Below, one piece after another: positions 54,994 to 64,000 of a stretch of 64,000 bases of DNA. The DNA is from Hydrogenophaga sp. (GTDB taxonomy: Bacteria > Pseudomonadota > Gammaproteobacteria > Burkholderiales > Burkholderiaceae_C), in the NCBI GenBank assembly GCA_030682835.1, contig JAUXNG010000075.1, positions 86,104 to 150,103 on the forward strand, in the 5' to 3' direction. Numbering within the stretch: position 1 is the first letter of the stretch; the number at the start of each line of letters is the position of its first letter. A program made the translations under genes and the position numbers. Under the pieces are notes generated by a model. That model worked only from the letters and a program-made list of their open reading frames with translations, ran no database searches and had not been told where the DNA came from.

Positions 54994-55027
54994 AATGCCC
55001 TCCCTGCTTCGGCGCGGAGGGCATTTT
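54994..55027 (+). terminator. intrinsic terminator of the aminotransferase gene
   Basis: AATGCCCTCC and GGAGGGCATT form a perfect 10-base stem with a GC-rich loop, followed by TT. It lies 58 bases after the stop codon at 54936. Confidence 0.75.
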
Positions 55028-55139
55028 CCATTGAGGTCCGGCGTCACCCGTCCGCGTCAGTGGCGCCAATCTGGCACGAGATCGCAGATCACCTCTCCGC
55101 AACGAGATGGCACGAATTGGCGAGATGCGACCAGAAAAC

Positions 55140-55172
55140 AAAAAACCCCGCAAATCAATGACTTACGGGGTT
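55140..55172 (-). terminator. intrinsic terminator of tRNA-Val
   Basis: On the minus strand AACCCCG ... CGGGGTT closes a 15-base loop and is followed by a T run. It lies 18 bases beyond the tRNA 3' end. Confidence 0.7.
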
Positions 55173-55189
55173 GATGTTGGCGATCAAGC

Positions 55190-55264
55190 TGGTGGGCGGT
55201 GCAGGGTTCGAACCTGCGACCCCTGCCGTGTGAAGGCAGTGCTCTACCACTGAGCTAACCGCCC
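55190..55264 (-). tRNA. tRNA-Val(CAC)
   Basis: The minus strand folds as a 75-nt tRNA: acceptor GGGCGGT pairs with ACCGCCC, and the D arm contains TAGCTCAGTGGTAGAGC. The anticodon stem CTGCC/GGCAG encloses loop TTCACAC (anticodon CAC, reading GUG). The T arm GCAGGTTCGAACCCTGC is complete, and the discriminator A and CCA are encoded. Confidence 0.95.
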
Positions 55265-55300
55265 AGCTTATTGATCTTTCCGATCTCTCGGAAGCCTCAA

Positions 55301-55306
55301 ATTATA
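55301..55306 (-). promoter_or_regulatory. -10 box of the tRNA-Val promoter
   Basis: The minus strand reads a perfect TATAAT, 37 bases upstream of the tRNA 5' end. A perfect TTGACA lies at 55332-55337 but is spaced 25 bases away, too far for a normal sigma-70 pair, so the true -35 is unclear. Confidence 0.55.
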
Positions 55307-55365
55307 GCGCCAAATTTGCGTTTTCAGAAGGTGTCAAATTTTTTCTTGAAAGAATGTTGATGGAG

Positions 55366-56073
55366 TCAGGCCGGTGCCATGGACCGCCACACTGTCTTTC
55401 CCTTGGAGGCTTTGTCCAGGTCCAGTAGAAGGGCTTCATGGGCGCTGGCCTCCTGATCGTTGGCGAGCAACACCGGCAGCTCGAAGCGGCTGAGGTCGAT
55501 CACCACTACCTCGGTGCCGTCGGTGCTGGCGCTGTCGAGATCCATGATCAGCGCATCCTGCCCGCGCGTCATGTTGATGTAGACGTCGGCCAGCAGTTCA
55601 GCGTCGAGCAAGGCGCCGTGCAGGGTACGCCCGGAGTTGTCCACGCCTAGACGGTCACAGAGCGCGTCCAGGCCGTTGCGCTTGCCAGGGAACATCTCCT
55701 TGGCCATCACCAGGCTGTCGGTGACCTCGCCGATGAAGGTTTTCAGCGGCGCGCGCCCGATGCGCTCCAGTTCCTTGTTCAGGAAACTGATGTCAAAAGG
55801 CGCGTTGTGGATGATGAGTTCGGCGTCGCGCAGGTAGTTCAGCAGTTCGTCGGCGATGGCCGCGAACTTGGGCTTGTCGCGCAGGAATTCGTTGCTGATG
55901 CCGTGCACCTTCAACGCGTCCTCGTGGCTGTCACGCTCGGGGTTCAGGTAGAAATGTAGGTTGTTGCCAGTGAGCTTGCGGTTGAGCAGCTCCACACACC
56001 CTATCTCGATGATGCGGTCACCGGCGTCAGCTGACAGACCGGTGGTTTCGGTGTCCAGGACAATCTGACGCAT
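55366..56073 (-). CDS. dnaQ: DNA polymerase III epsilon subunit (3'-5' exonuclease)
   Basis: The 235-residue proofreading exonuclease has ExoI VLDTETTGLS near residue 5, ExoII HNAPFDISFLN near 94 and ExoIII HGALLDAELLADVY near 152, the DEDDh set. C-terminal residues after 180 would bind the polymerase subunit. It lies three bases after fdx and so is probably the last gene of the isc operon. Confidence 0.94.
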   Translation of the reverse strand: MRQIVLDTETTGLSADAGDRIIEIGCVELLNRKLTGNNLHFYLNPERDSHEDALKVHGISNEFLRDKPKFAAIADELLNYLRDAELIIHNAPFDISFLNKELERIGRAPLKTFIGEVTDSLVMAKEMFPGKRNGLDALCDRLGVDNSGRTLHGALLDAELLADVYINMTRGQDALIMDLDSASTDGTEVVVIDLSRFELPVLLANDQEASAHEALLLDLDKASKGKTVWRSMAPA

Positions 56074-56076
56074 CGA

Positions 56077-56415
56077 TCAGTGCCCTTCTTTGGCGTGGTT
56101 GATCGAGTACTTGGGGATCTCGATGGTCACATCCTGCTGGGCCAGGATGGCCTGACAGCTCAGGCGAGACAGCGGCTCCAGGCCCCAGGCGCGGTCGAGC
56201 ATGTCTTCTTCGCTTTCCTCCATCTCGTTCAGGCTCTTGAACCCTTCGCGCACGATCACGTGGCAGGTGGTGCAGGCGCTGACCATGTCACAGGCGTGCT
56301 CAATCGAAATGTCGTTATCCAGCAGCGCCTCGCAAATCGAGGTGCCGGCGGGTGCGCTCACCTCGGCACCCTGGGGACAGTATTCGGGGTGCGGCAGTAT
56401 CTTGATGGTGGGCAT
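56077..56415 (-). CDS. fdx: ISC-type [2Fe-2S] ferredoxin
   Basis: The 112-residue ferredoxin has the cluster-binding pattern EHACDMVSACTTCHVIV near residue 40 and a fourth cysteine in RLSCQAIL near 88. It donates electrons during iron-sulfur cluster assembly on IscU. Between hscA and dnaQ in the isc operon. Confidence 0.94.
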   Translation of the reverse strand: MPTIKILPHPEYCPQGAEVSAPAGTSICEALLDNDISIEHACDMVSACTTCHVIVREGFKSLNEMEESEEDMLDRAWGLEPLSRLSCQAILAQQDVTIEIPKYSINHAKEGH

Positions 56416-56446
56416 GGTGATCCTTCGGCGGTGCGGTTTGCGCGTG

Positions 56447-58342
56447 TCAGACGTCTTCGAGTTTTCGGCCGGCCAGCGCCTGCTGGATACCCCGGTTCAT
56501 GCGCATGGCGGCAAAGGCCTCGGTGCCTTTGGCCAGCGCCTGTGTGGCCGCTTCGATTGCGGCGGCGTCATCGCCCAACGCACTGGCCTGCAATTCGGTG
56601 ATGAGTTCGTCAATGCTGGTCCGCTCCTCTGGCTCCAGCAAGTCGGCATCAGCCGCGAGGGCACTGTGCGTGGCAGCGACCATGCGGTCGGCGTCCACGC
56701 GGGCTTCCACCAGGGCGCGGGCCTGCATGTCCTGCTGGGCCGTGGCAAAACTGTCTTGGAGCATGGCCGCAATCTGTTCGTCTGACAGCCCGTAGGCGGG
56801 CTTCACGTCGACGCGGGACTCCACGCCGCTGCCCTGCTCTTTCGCGCTGACTGACAGCAGGCCGTCGGCGTCCACCGTGAAGCTCACACGGATACGCGCG
56901 GCGCCGGCGGCCATGGGCGGGATGCCGCGCAGCACGAAGCGCGCGAGGCTGCGGCAGTCGGCCACCAGGTCGCGCTCGCCTTGAACCACATGCAGGGCGA
57001 GCGCGGTCTGGCCGTCCTGGTAGGTGGTGAAATCTTGCGCCAGCGCGGTGGGAATGGGACTGTTGCGGGGCACGATGCGCTCGACCAGCCCGCCCATGGT
57101 CTCGATGCCGAGCGACAGGGGAATGACGTCAAGCAGCAGAATGTCGCCGTCGCGGCTGTTCCCAGCCAGCGCGTTGGCCTGAATGGCTGCGCCCAGCGCC
57201 ACCACTTCGTCGGGGTTCAGGTTCGTGAGCGGTTCCTGACCGAAAAAATCGCCCACGGTGCGGCGGATCACCGGCATGCGCGTGGACCCGCCCACCATGA
57301 CAACGCCCTTGACCTCTTCCTTGGACAGGCCCGCGTCGCGCAGTACCTTGCGGGCCGCGCTTATGGTTCGGGTGGTGAGCGTGGCGGTGCAGGCGTCAAA
57401 CTGGGCGGGCGTCACCGCCTGACAGAACGAGCGGGCCGCGATCTGCGCCTGGAACATCACCTGGCCCGACGCGGGGTCCACATCGGTCAGCGCCTCCTTG
57501 CACCGGCGCGCCTCGGCATGCAGTGCGGCGCGTTCGCCCGGGCTGAGCGCGGCAATGGCTTCGGCGCTCAAGCCTTGCTCGGCCAGCACCCAGGCACCCA
57601 GCGCCTGGTCGTAATCGTCACCACCCAGGGCCGAGTCGCCCCCGGTGGCCATGACCTCGAACACGCCCTGCGTCAGACGCAGGATGGACACGTCAAACGT
57701 GCCGCCGCCCAGGTCGTAGATGGCATAGACGCCTTCCGATCCGTTGTCCAGCCCGTAGGCGATAGCCGCTGCGGTGGGTTCGTTGATGAGGCGCAGCACG
57801 TTGATGCCCGCGAGCTGCGCGGCGTCTTTGGTGGCTTGGCGCTGGGCGTCGTCGAAGTAGGCCGGCACGGTGATGACGGCGCCATACAGCTCATCGTCGA
57901 AGCTGTCTTCTGCGCGAAAACGCAGGGTCGCCAGAATCTCGGCGCTCACTTCCATGGGCGTCTTGCGTCCGGCCACGGTGTCAACCACGGCCATACCATT
58001 CTCATCCAGCACCGAGTAGGGCAGCTTGTTCACGTCGGCCACCTGCGAGCGGCTGCGGCCCATCAGGCGCTTGACCGAGCTGACGGTGTTGGCCGGGTCG
58101 CTCACCTGCGCCGCCAGCGCTTCGTAACCGATCTGCCGGCCTGAGCCGCCCTGCGCCGGGTCGAGATAGCGCACCACGCTGGGCAGAATCACGCGGCCAT
58201 CCGCGGCAGGCAAGCACTCGGCCACGCCATGGCGCACCGCGGCCACCAGCGAATGCGTGGTGCCCAGATCAATGCCTACCGCCACCCGCCGCTGGTGAGG
58301 ATCGTGGGACTGGCCGGGTTCGGAGATCTGCAGGAGCGCCAT
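56447..58342 (-). CDS. hscA: Fe-S cluster assembly Hsp70 chaperone HscA
   Basis: The 631-residue Hsp70 has [15 protein letters not shown] near residue 22, [13 protein letters not shown] near 205, [13 protein letters not shown] near 340 and the linker/substrate domain after about 400 ([17 protein letters not shown]). It helps release clusters from IscU with HscB. ATG 58342 is chosen; an upstream extension is not needed for the family start. Codirectional with hscB. Confidence 0.94.
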   Translation of the reverse strand: MALLQISEPGQSHDPHQRRVAVGIDLGTTHSLVAAVRHGVAECLPAADGRVILPSVVRYLDPAQGGSGRQIGYEALAAQVSDPANTVSSVKRLMGRSRSQVADVNKLPYSVLDENGMAVVDTVAGRKTPMEVSAEILATLRFRAEDSFDDELYGAVITVPAYFDDAQRQATKDAAQLAGINVLRLINEPTAAAIAYGLDNGSEGVYAIYDLGGGTFDVSILRLTQGVFEVMATGGDSALGGDDYDQALGAWVLAEQGLSAEAIAALSPGERAALHAEARRCKEALTDVDPASGQVMFQAQIAARSFCQAVTPAQFDACTATLTTRTISAARKVLRDAGLSKEEVKGVVMVGGSTRMPVIRRTVGDFFGQEPLTNLNPDEVVALGAAIQANALAGNSRDGDILLLDVIPLSLGIETMGGLVERIVPRNSPIPTALAQDFTTYQDGQTALALHVVQGERDLVADCRSLARFVLRGIPPMAAGAARIRVSFTVDADGLLSVSAKEQGSGVESRVDVKPAYGLSDEQIAAMLQDSFATAQQDMQARALVEARVDADRMVAATHSALAADADLLEPEERTSIDELITELQASALGDDAAAIEAATQALAKGTEAFAAMRMNRGIQQALAGRKLEDV

Positions 58343-58433
58343 AGGAAACGGGTGTTCTTGGTATCGAAAAATGGGCAGCCGTGGCCGCATGCCAGGCGCT
58401 GCGACGACCGCTTTCTACGGAGGGTCGGAAACC

Positions 58434-58952
58434 CTATTGTCCCAGCTGATCGAGGCGGTTTTCGACGTCGCGCGCAAAGCGCTCAACAAACATAAGGGCT
58501 CTGACCTGCTGGGCCAACGCGGGGAAGTCGCGTTCGTCGTCTGCTGTGCGGGCGAGACTCTGCAGCATGTCACGGCGCGTGGACGCGACCTCATCGGCCA
58601 TGCGCTCCAGATCGTCGCTGCCGCTGGCTTCGTCCAGATCTTCTCGCCACTGCATCTGCTGCATGAGGAACGCGGCGGGCATGGCCGTGTTGTTCTCGGC
58701 CTGGATGGGCGCGCCGTTCAACTCACACAAGTATGCGGCGCGTTTGAGGGGATCTTTCAGCCGCTGGTAAGCCTCGTTGATGCGCACCGACCACTGCATG
58801 GCTTGGCGCTGGGCCTGCCCATCGGCGGTGGCAAAACGGTCTGGGTGGGCTTCACGTTGCAGATCTTTCCAGCGTGTGTCGAGCGCTTCGCGGTCCACCG
58901 CGAACGCAGGACTTAGCCCAAAAATCTCGAAATCACTGGATTGCAGGTTCAT
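58434..58952 (-). CDS. hscB: Fe-S cluster assembly J-protein HscB
   Basis: The 172-residue co-chaperone has an N-terminal J domain with HPDRF near residue 36 and INEAYQRLKDPLKRAAYL near 57, and a C-terminal helical IscU-binding part (MQQMQWREDLDEA near 95). ATG 58952 is used rather than the upstream TTG. It stimulates HscA. Confidence 0.93.
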   Translation of the reverse strand: MNLQSSDFEIFGLSPAFAVDREALDTRWKDLQREAHPDRFATADGQAQRQAMQWSVRINEAYQRLKDPLKRAAYLCELNGAPIQAENNTAMPAAFLMQQMQWREDLDEASGSDDLERMADEVASTRRDMLQSLARTADDERDFPALAQQVRALMFVERFARDVENRLDQLGQ

Positions 58953-59008
58953 TGCCAAGATTCAAAAACACCGCTTGCCAGAGAGGAAGTTCGGTCAGGC
59001 CAGCGCGA

Positions 59009-59073
59009 ACCGGCTTTGCCGGGCCGCTGGTGGCGCCCCCTGGGGGGGTGACGCCGCAGACGGCGCGGGGGGG
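59009..59073. repeat. GC-rich intergenic palindromic repeat, copy 1
   Basis: ACCGGCTTTGCCGG is followed by GCGCCCCCTGGGGGGGTGAC and GCCGCAGACGGCG, a set of short hairpins. A near-identical copy lies at 59969-60034. It sits between hscB and iscA. It resembles repeats scattered in Comamonadaceae genomes (recollection, not searched). Confidence 0.7.
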
Positions 59074-59076
59074 AAT

Positions 59077-59400
59077 CTAGATCCTGAAGCTCTCGCCGCA
59101 CCCGCAGCGGTCGCGCTCGTTCGGGTTGTTGAACCGGAAGCCTTCGTTCAGACCTTCCCGAACGAAATCGAGCTGGGTGCCGTCGATGTAGGCCAGGCTC
59201 TTCGGATCCACGAGCACCTTCACGCCGTTGTCCTCAAACACCACATCTTCAGGCGCGATCTCGTCGGCGTACTCCAGCTTGTACGCCAGACCCGAGCAAC
59301 CCGTGGTCTTGACGCCCAGCCGCACGCCCACGCCTTTGCCGCGCTTGGTGATGTAGCGGGTGACGTGACGGGCAGCGGCTTCGGAAATGGAGATGGCCAT
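59077..59400 (-). CDS. iscA: A-type iron-sulfur carrier IscA
   Basis: The 107-residue protein has the three conserved cysteines, one in TTGCSGLAY near residue 35 and two in [10 protein letters not shown] at the C-terminus. It carries iron or clusters to target proteins. ATG 59400 starts MAISIS; the longer frame begins at a TTG. Confidence 0.94.
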   Translation of the reverse strand: MAISISEAAARHVTRYITKRGKGVGVRLGVKTTGCSGLAYKLEYADEIAPEDVVFEDNGVKVLVDPKSLAYIDGTQLDFVREGLNEGFRFNNPNERDRCGCGESFRI

Positions 59401-59520
59401 GGTATTCAATCAAGATCAAGCAGCGAAGGAACAACGGTCCAGAACGGTGCAACACACCCGCGGGCATGATGCGTACTGATGATGTCCCTGCGTGAAAACG
59501 CGTAGCGGTGAAGAACGTGT

Positions 59521-59907
59521 TCAGCCCGCGTGCTTCTTGCGGTAGTCGTCCACCGCCGCCTTGATGGCGTCCTCGGCCAGGATCGAGCAATGGATCTTCA
59601 CCGGGGGCAGTGCCAGCTCTTCCGCGATTTCGCTATTTTTCAAGGCGGCCGCCTGGTCCAGCGTCTTGCCCTTGACCCACTCGGTCACCAGCGAACTGGA
59701 CGCAATGGCCGAACCGCAGCCGTAGGTCTTGAAACGCGCATCTTCGATCACGCCGGTGGTGGGGTTGACCTTGATCTGGAGTTTCATCACGTCGCCACAG
59801 GCGGGCGCACCCACCATGCCGGTGCCCACGGACTCGTCACCTTTGTCGAACGAACCCACGTTGCGGGGGTTTTCGTAGTGGTCCACCACTTTTTCAGAGT
59901 AAGCCAT
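59521..59907 (-). CDS. iscU: Fe-S cluster scaffold IscU
   Basis: The 128-residue scaffold has its three cysteines in GAPACGDVM, YGCGSAIASSS and HCSILAEDAI, and the HscA-recognition segment LPPVKIHC near residue 100. GAAGGAG lies upstream of ATG 59907. Located 129 bases after iscS. Confidence 0.95.
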   Translation of the reverse strand: MAYSEKVVDHYENPRNVGSFDKGDESVGTGMVGAPACGDVMKLQIKVNPTTGVIEDARFKTYGCGSAIASSSLVTEWVKGKTLDQAAALKNSEIAEELALPPVKIHCSILAEDAIKAAVDDYRKKHAG

Positions 59908-59968
59908 GTCAATCTCCTTCAATCACAAAATTCACGAACGCAAGGTCAGCAACCCAGGATGCCGCGAA

Positions 59969-60034
59969 ACCGGCTCCGCCGGGTCGCTGGCATCGCCCCC
60001 TGGGGGGTGACGCCGCAGGCGGCGCAGGGGGAAC
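59969..60034. repeat. GC-rich intergenic palindromic repeat, copy 2
   Basis: ACCGGCTCCGCCGG, then CGCCCCCTGGGGGGTGACGC and CCGCAGGCGGCG. It matches copy 1 at 59009-59073 except for a few substitutions that keep the stems paired. It sits between iscU and iscS. Confidence 0.7.
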
Positions 60035-60036
60035 CT

Positions 60037-61254
60037 TCAGTGCGCCGCCCACTGGATGGTGGACAGGTCCACGCCGTCCTTGAACATCTCCCACAGCGGC
60101 GAGAGTTCGCGCAGCTTGGCGACGTTTTCCTTGATGGTGGCAATCGCGTAGTCCACCTCTTCTTCGGTGGTCCAGCGACCGATCGTCATGCGCAGGCTGC
60201 TGTGAGCCAGCTCGTCGCTGCGACCCAGGGCGCGCAGCACATAGCTGGGCTCCAGGCTGGCTGAGGTACAGGCCGAGCCCGACGACACCGCCAGGCCTTT
60301 GATGCCCATGATCAGCGACTCGCCTTCCACGTAGTTGAAGCTCATGTTCAGGTTGTGCGGCACGCGCTGTGTTTCATGGCCGTTGATGAACACCTCTTCC
60401 ACGTCCTTCAGGCCGGCCAGCATGCGGTCGTGCAGGGCGCGGATGCGCACGTTCTCGGCGTGCATTTCTTCCTTGGCGATGCGGTAGGCCTCGCCCATGC
60501 CCACGCACTGGTGGGTGGGCAGCGTGCCCGAGCGCATGCCGCGTTCGTGGCCACCGCCGTGCATCTGTGCCTCGATGCGGATGCGCGGCTTGCGACGCAC
60601 ATACAGGGCGCCGATACCCTTGGGGCCGTAGGTCTTGTGGCTGGTCAGGCTCATCAGGTCGACCGGCAGCGTCTTCAGGTCGACATCGACCCGGCCGGTA
60701 GCCTGGGCAGCGTCCACATGGAAGATCACGCCTTTCTCACGGCAGATCGCGCCGATGGCGGCGATGTCCTGAATGACGCCGATCTCGTTGTTCACGAACA
60801 TGACCGAGGCCAGGATGGTATCGGGGCGAATGGCCGCCTTGAACGCGTCCAGGTTCAGCAGGCCGTCGGCCTGCACGTCGAGGTAGCTCACTTCGAAGCC
60901 CTGACGCTCCAGTTCGCGCATGGTGTCGAGCACGGCTTTGTGCTCGGTCTTCACCGTGATGAGGTGCTTGCCCTTGGTCTTGTAGAAGTGCGCAGCACCC
61001 TTGAGAGCCAGGTTGTTGGACTCGGTGGCACCACTGGTCCAGACGATTTCACGCGGGTCGGCGCCAATGAGCTCGGCCACCTGCTCGCGCGCCGTTTCCA
61101 CCGCCTTCTCGGCTTCCCAGCCCCAGGCATGGCTGCGCGAAGCCGGGTTGCCGAAGTGCTCGCGCAACCAGGGAATCATGGCGTCCACCACCCGCGGGTC
61201 GCAGGGGTTGGTGGCGCTGTAGTCCATGTAGATGGGAAAGTGTGGGGTGGTCAT
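60037..61254 (-). CDS. iscS: cysteine desulfurase IscS
   Basis: The 405-residue fold-I PLP enzyme has [15 protein letters not shown] near residue 8, the PLP lysine in [17 protein letters not shown] near 205, and the sulfur-carrying cysteine in [16 protein letters not shown] near 328. It takes sulfur from cysteine for cluster assembly on IscU. Second gene of the isc operon, 103 bases after iscR. Confidence 0.96.
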   Translation of the reverse strand: MTTPHFPIYMDYSATNPCDPRVVDAMIPWLREHFGNPASRSHAWGWEAEKAVETAREQVAELIGADPREIVWTSGATESNNLALKGAAHFYKTKGKHLITVKTEHKAVLDTMRELERQGFEVSYLDVQADGLLNLDAFKAAIRPDTILASVMFVNNEIGVIQDIAAIGAICREKGVIFHVDAAQATGRVDVDLKTLPVDLMSLTSHKTYGPKGIGALYVRRKPRIRIEAQMHGGGHERGMRSGTLPTHQCVGMGEAYRIAKEEMHAENVRIRALHDRMLAGLKDVEEVFINGHETQRVPHNLNMSFNYVEGESLIMGIKGLAVSSGSACTSASLEPSYVLRALGRSDELAHSSLRMTIGRWTTEEEVDYAIATIKENVAKLRELSPLWEMFKDGVDLSTIQWAAH

Positions 61255-61357
61255 GGCTGGCGTGGGATGTGCTGGCGTTTCAGATCAGATCGGGCAGAGG
61301 CGTTGGCTGGAGAGCGACCGGCGCATGCGCCCGACGACCCTTCAACCCGCACACTGC

Positions 61358-61891
61358 TCACTTGGAAAAGGCGGCTCCGAGGGCAAACACCGAGTTGGGT
61401 GCATTGACCCGGATCGGCTTGACCACAGAGGGGCTGGAGATGGCTCGCTTCACCATGGGCGCGTTCTCGACAACCATGCCTTTGGCCAGCTGCTCATCCA
61501 CCAGGGACTGCAAGGATACCGAGTCGAGGAAGTCCACCATCTTGGCGTTCAGTGCAGCCCACAGCTCATGCGTCATGCAGCGGTTGCCTTCGCCCAGGCA
61601 GTTTTCCTTGCCGCCGCACTGGGTCGCGTCGATCGGCTCGTCCACCGAGACGATGATGTCGGCCACGGTGATGTCCGAAGCCTTGCGGCCCAGCGTGTAA
61701 CCGCCGCCGGGGCCACGGGTGGATTCCACCAGTTCGTGGCGGCGCAACTTGCCGAACAGCTGCTCCAGGTAGGAGAGTGAAATCTGCTGGCGCTGGCTGA
61801 TCGCGGCCAGCGTGACGGGACCATTGTTCTGGCGCAGGGCCAGATCGATCATGGCGGTGACCGCAAAGCGGCCTTTTGTCGTGAGGCGCAT
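61358..61891 (-). CDS. iscR: Rrf2-family iron-sulfur regulator IscR
   Basis: The 177-residue regulator starts [19 protein letters not shown] with the winged-helix reading head ([19 protein letters not shown] near 40), and has the [2Fe-2S] ligands in [17 protein letters not shown] near residues 92-108. It should repress the isc operon when its cluster is present. ATG 61891 is the family start; the longer frame is a shadow. Confidence 0.95.
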   Translation of the reverse strand: MRLTTKGRFAVTAMIDLALRQNNGPVTLAAISQRQQISLSYLEQLFGKLRRHELVESTRGPGGGYTLGRKASDITVADIIVSVDEPIDATQCGGKENCLGEGNRCMTHELWAALNAKMVDFLDSVSLQSLVDEQLAKGMVVENAPMVKRAISSPSVVKPIRVNAPNSVFALGAAFSK

Positions 61892-62024
61892 TTTCAAGCT
61901 CCTTGAATGTTGGCTTGACCGTCGTGGGGTGGTTTCGGTGGATGTAATGCCGCCGGAACCTCTGCTCCGCCCTCCTGCCCATTGCTGGGCGCTGCATCGA
62001 AGGCTTTCCCGACTGTTTTCGTCG

Positions 62025-62059
62025 AGTATACAGTAAAGCCTACTGATTTGCTCGGATTG
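62025..62059 (-). promoter_or_regulatory. isc promoter with IscR type 1 site
   Basis: The minus strand has -10 TATACT at 62025-62030. Positions 62035-62059, read on the plus strand, agree with the E. coli-type IscR class 1 consensus at most positions, notably TTTGCTCGG. The site covers the expected -35 region, the arrangement for autorepression of iscR. The leader to ATG 61891 is about 125 bases. Confidence 0.55.
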
Positions 62060-62126
62060 TACGGCGCGGAGACCAGTTTGTCCAAGACAAACGTGTTTAG
62101 TTCCCCCCGTTCGACCACGCGATGGC

Positions 62127-64000
<1,874 letters not shown>

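Noticed and set aside
55190..55264. tRNA-Val(CAC) as an integration site for a genomic island
   Set aside because: No integrase, no repeated tRNA 3' end and no composition change were seen nearby; flanking genes are housekeeping.
62077..62091. TTTGTC-CAA-GACAAA as the uvrB terminator
   Set aside because: The stem is only six bases with a three-base loop and no T run; I mention it with uvrB but do not call it.

Overview
The window is GC-rich, tightly packed chromosomal DNA of a betaproteobacterium, most likely of the order Burkholderiales and close to Comamonadaceae (Hydrogenophaga-like). This rests on gene content and order: a complete exosortase A (XrtA)/PEP-CTERM exopolysaccharide locus, an iscR-iscS-iscU-iscA-hscB-hscA-fdx-dnaQ block beside uvrB, a tRNA-Val(CAC), and GC-rich intergenic repeats of a type I associate with this family. 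No database search was run; family names come from recognising motifs and gene order.

Positions 1-20279 hold the regulatory and 'unknown chemistry' half of the locus. On the minus strand a probable operon runs AMP-dependent acyl-CoA ligase, PLP-dependent decarboxylase, O-antigen-ligase-like membrane protein, EpsB-type priming glycosyltransferase, sensor kinase PrsK, sigma-54 activator PrsR and TPR lipoprotein PrsT. A Tat-signal protein follows, cut by the window edge, with its own sigma-54-like promoter. Divergent from the ligase are an acyl carrier protein and two alpha/beta-hydrolase-like proteins that overlap one another. Next come the window's only PEP-CTERM substrate (also behind a good sigma-54-like promoter), a PaaK/CapK-like adenylating enzyme overlapping a LuxI-like exosortase-associated acyltransferase, and a FemAB/CelD-like GNAT protein.

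Positions 20314-26298 carry UDP-glucose dehydrogenase and two plus-strand genes that look like polysaccharide-modifying or degrading enzymes: a beta-helix protein and a large lipoprotein with a RIFT-barrel/YetA-like region. Positions 26341-53477 are a long minus-strand array of EPS assembly genes. In transcription order these are export lipoprotein, chain-length determinant, tyrosine autokinase, outer-membrane protein, ATPase, polysaccharide deacetylase, FemAB protein, sugar transferase, exosortase A fused to EpsI, amidotransferase, two sugar transferases, wecB, wecC, a GT4 enzyme, a 60-residue membrane protein, an O-ligase-like protein, a deacetylase-glycosyltransferase fusion, a GT-A-like protein, a Wzx-type flippase, another GT4 enzyme, and a TupA-like ATP-grasp gene broken by a stop codon and a frameshift.

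Read together, PrsK/PrsR probably switch on sigma-54 promoters of surface proteins; XrtA sorts PEP-CTERM proteins; and the sugar genes build a polymer expected to contain uronic acids (from Ugd and WecB/WecC). Positions 53740 onward are housekeeping: an aromatic/aspartate aminotransferase, tRNA-Val(CAC), dnaQ, the isc iron-sulfur operon, and the 3' part of uvrB. The least understood parts are the decarboxylase/ligase/ACP/hydrolase module and the LuxI-like plus PaaK-like pair.
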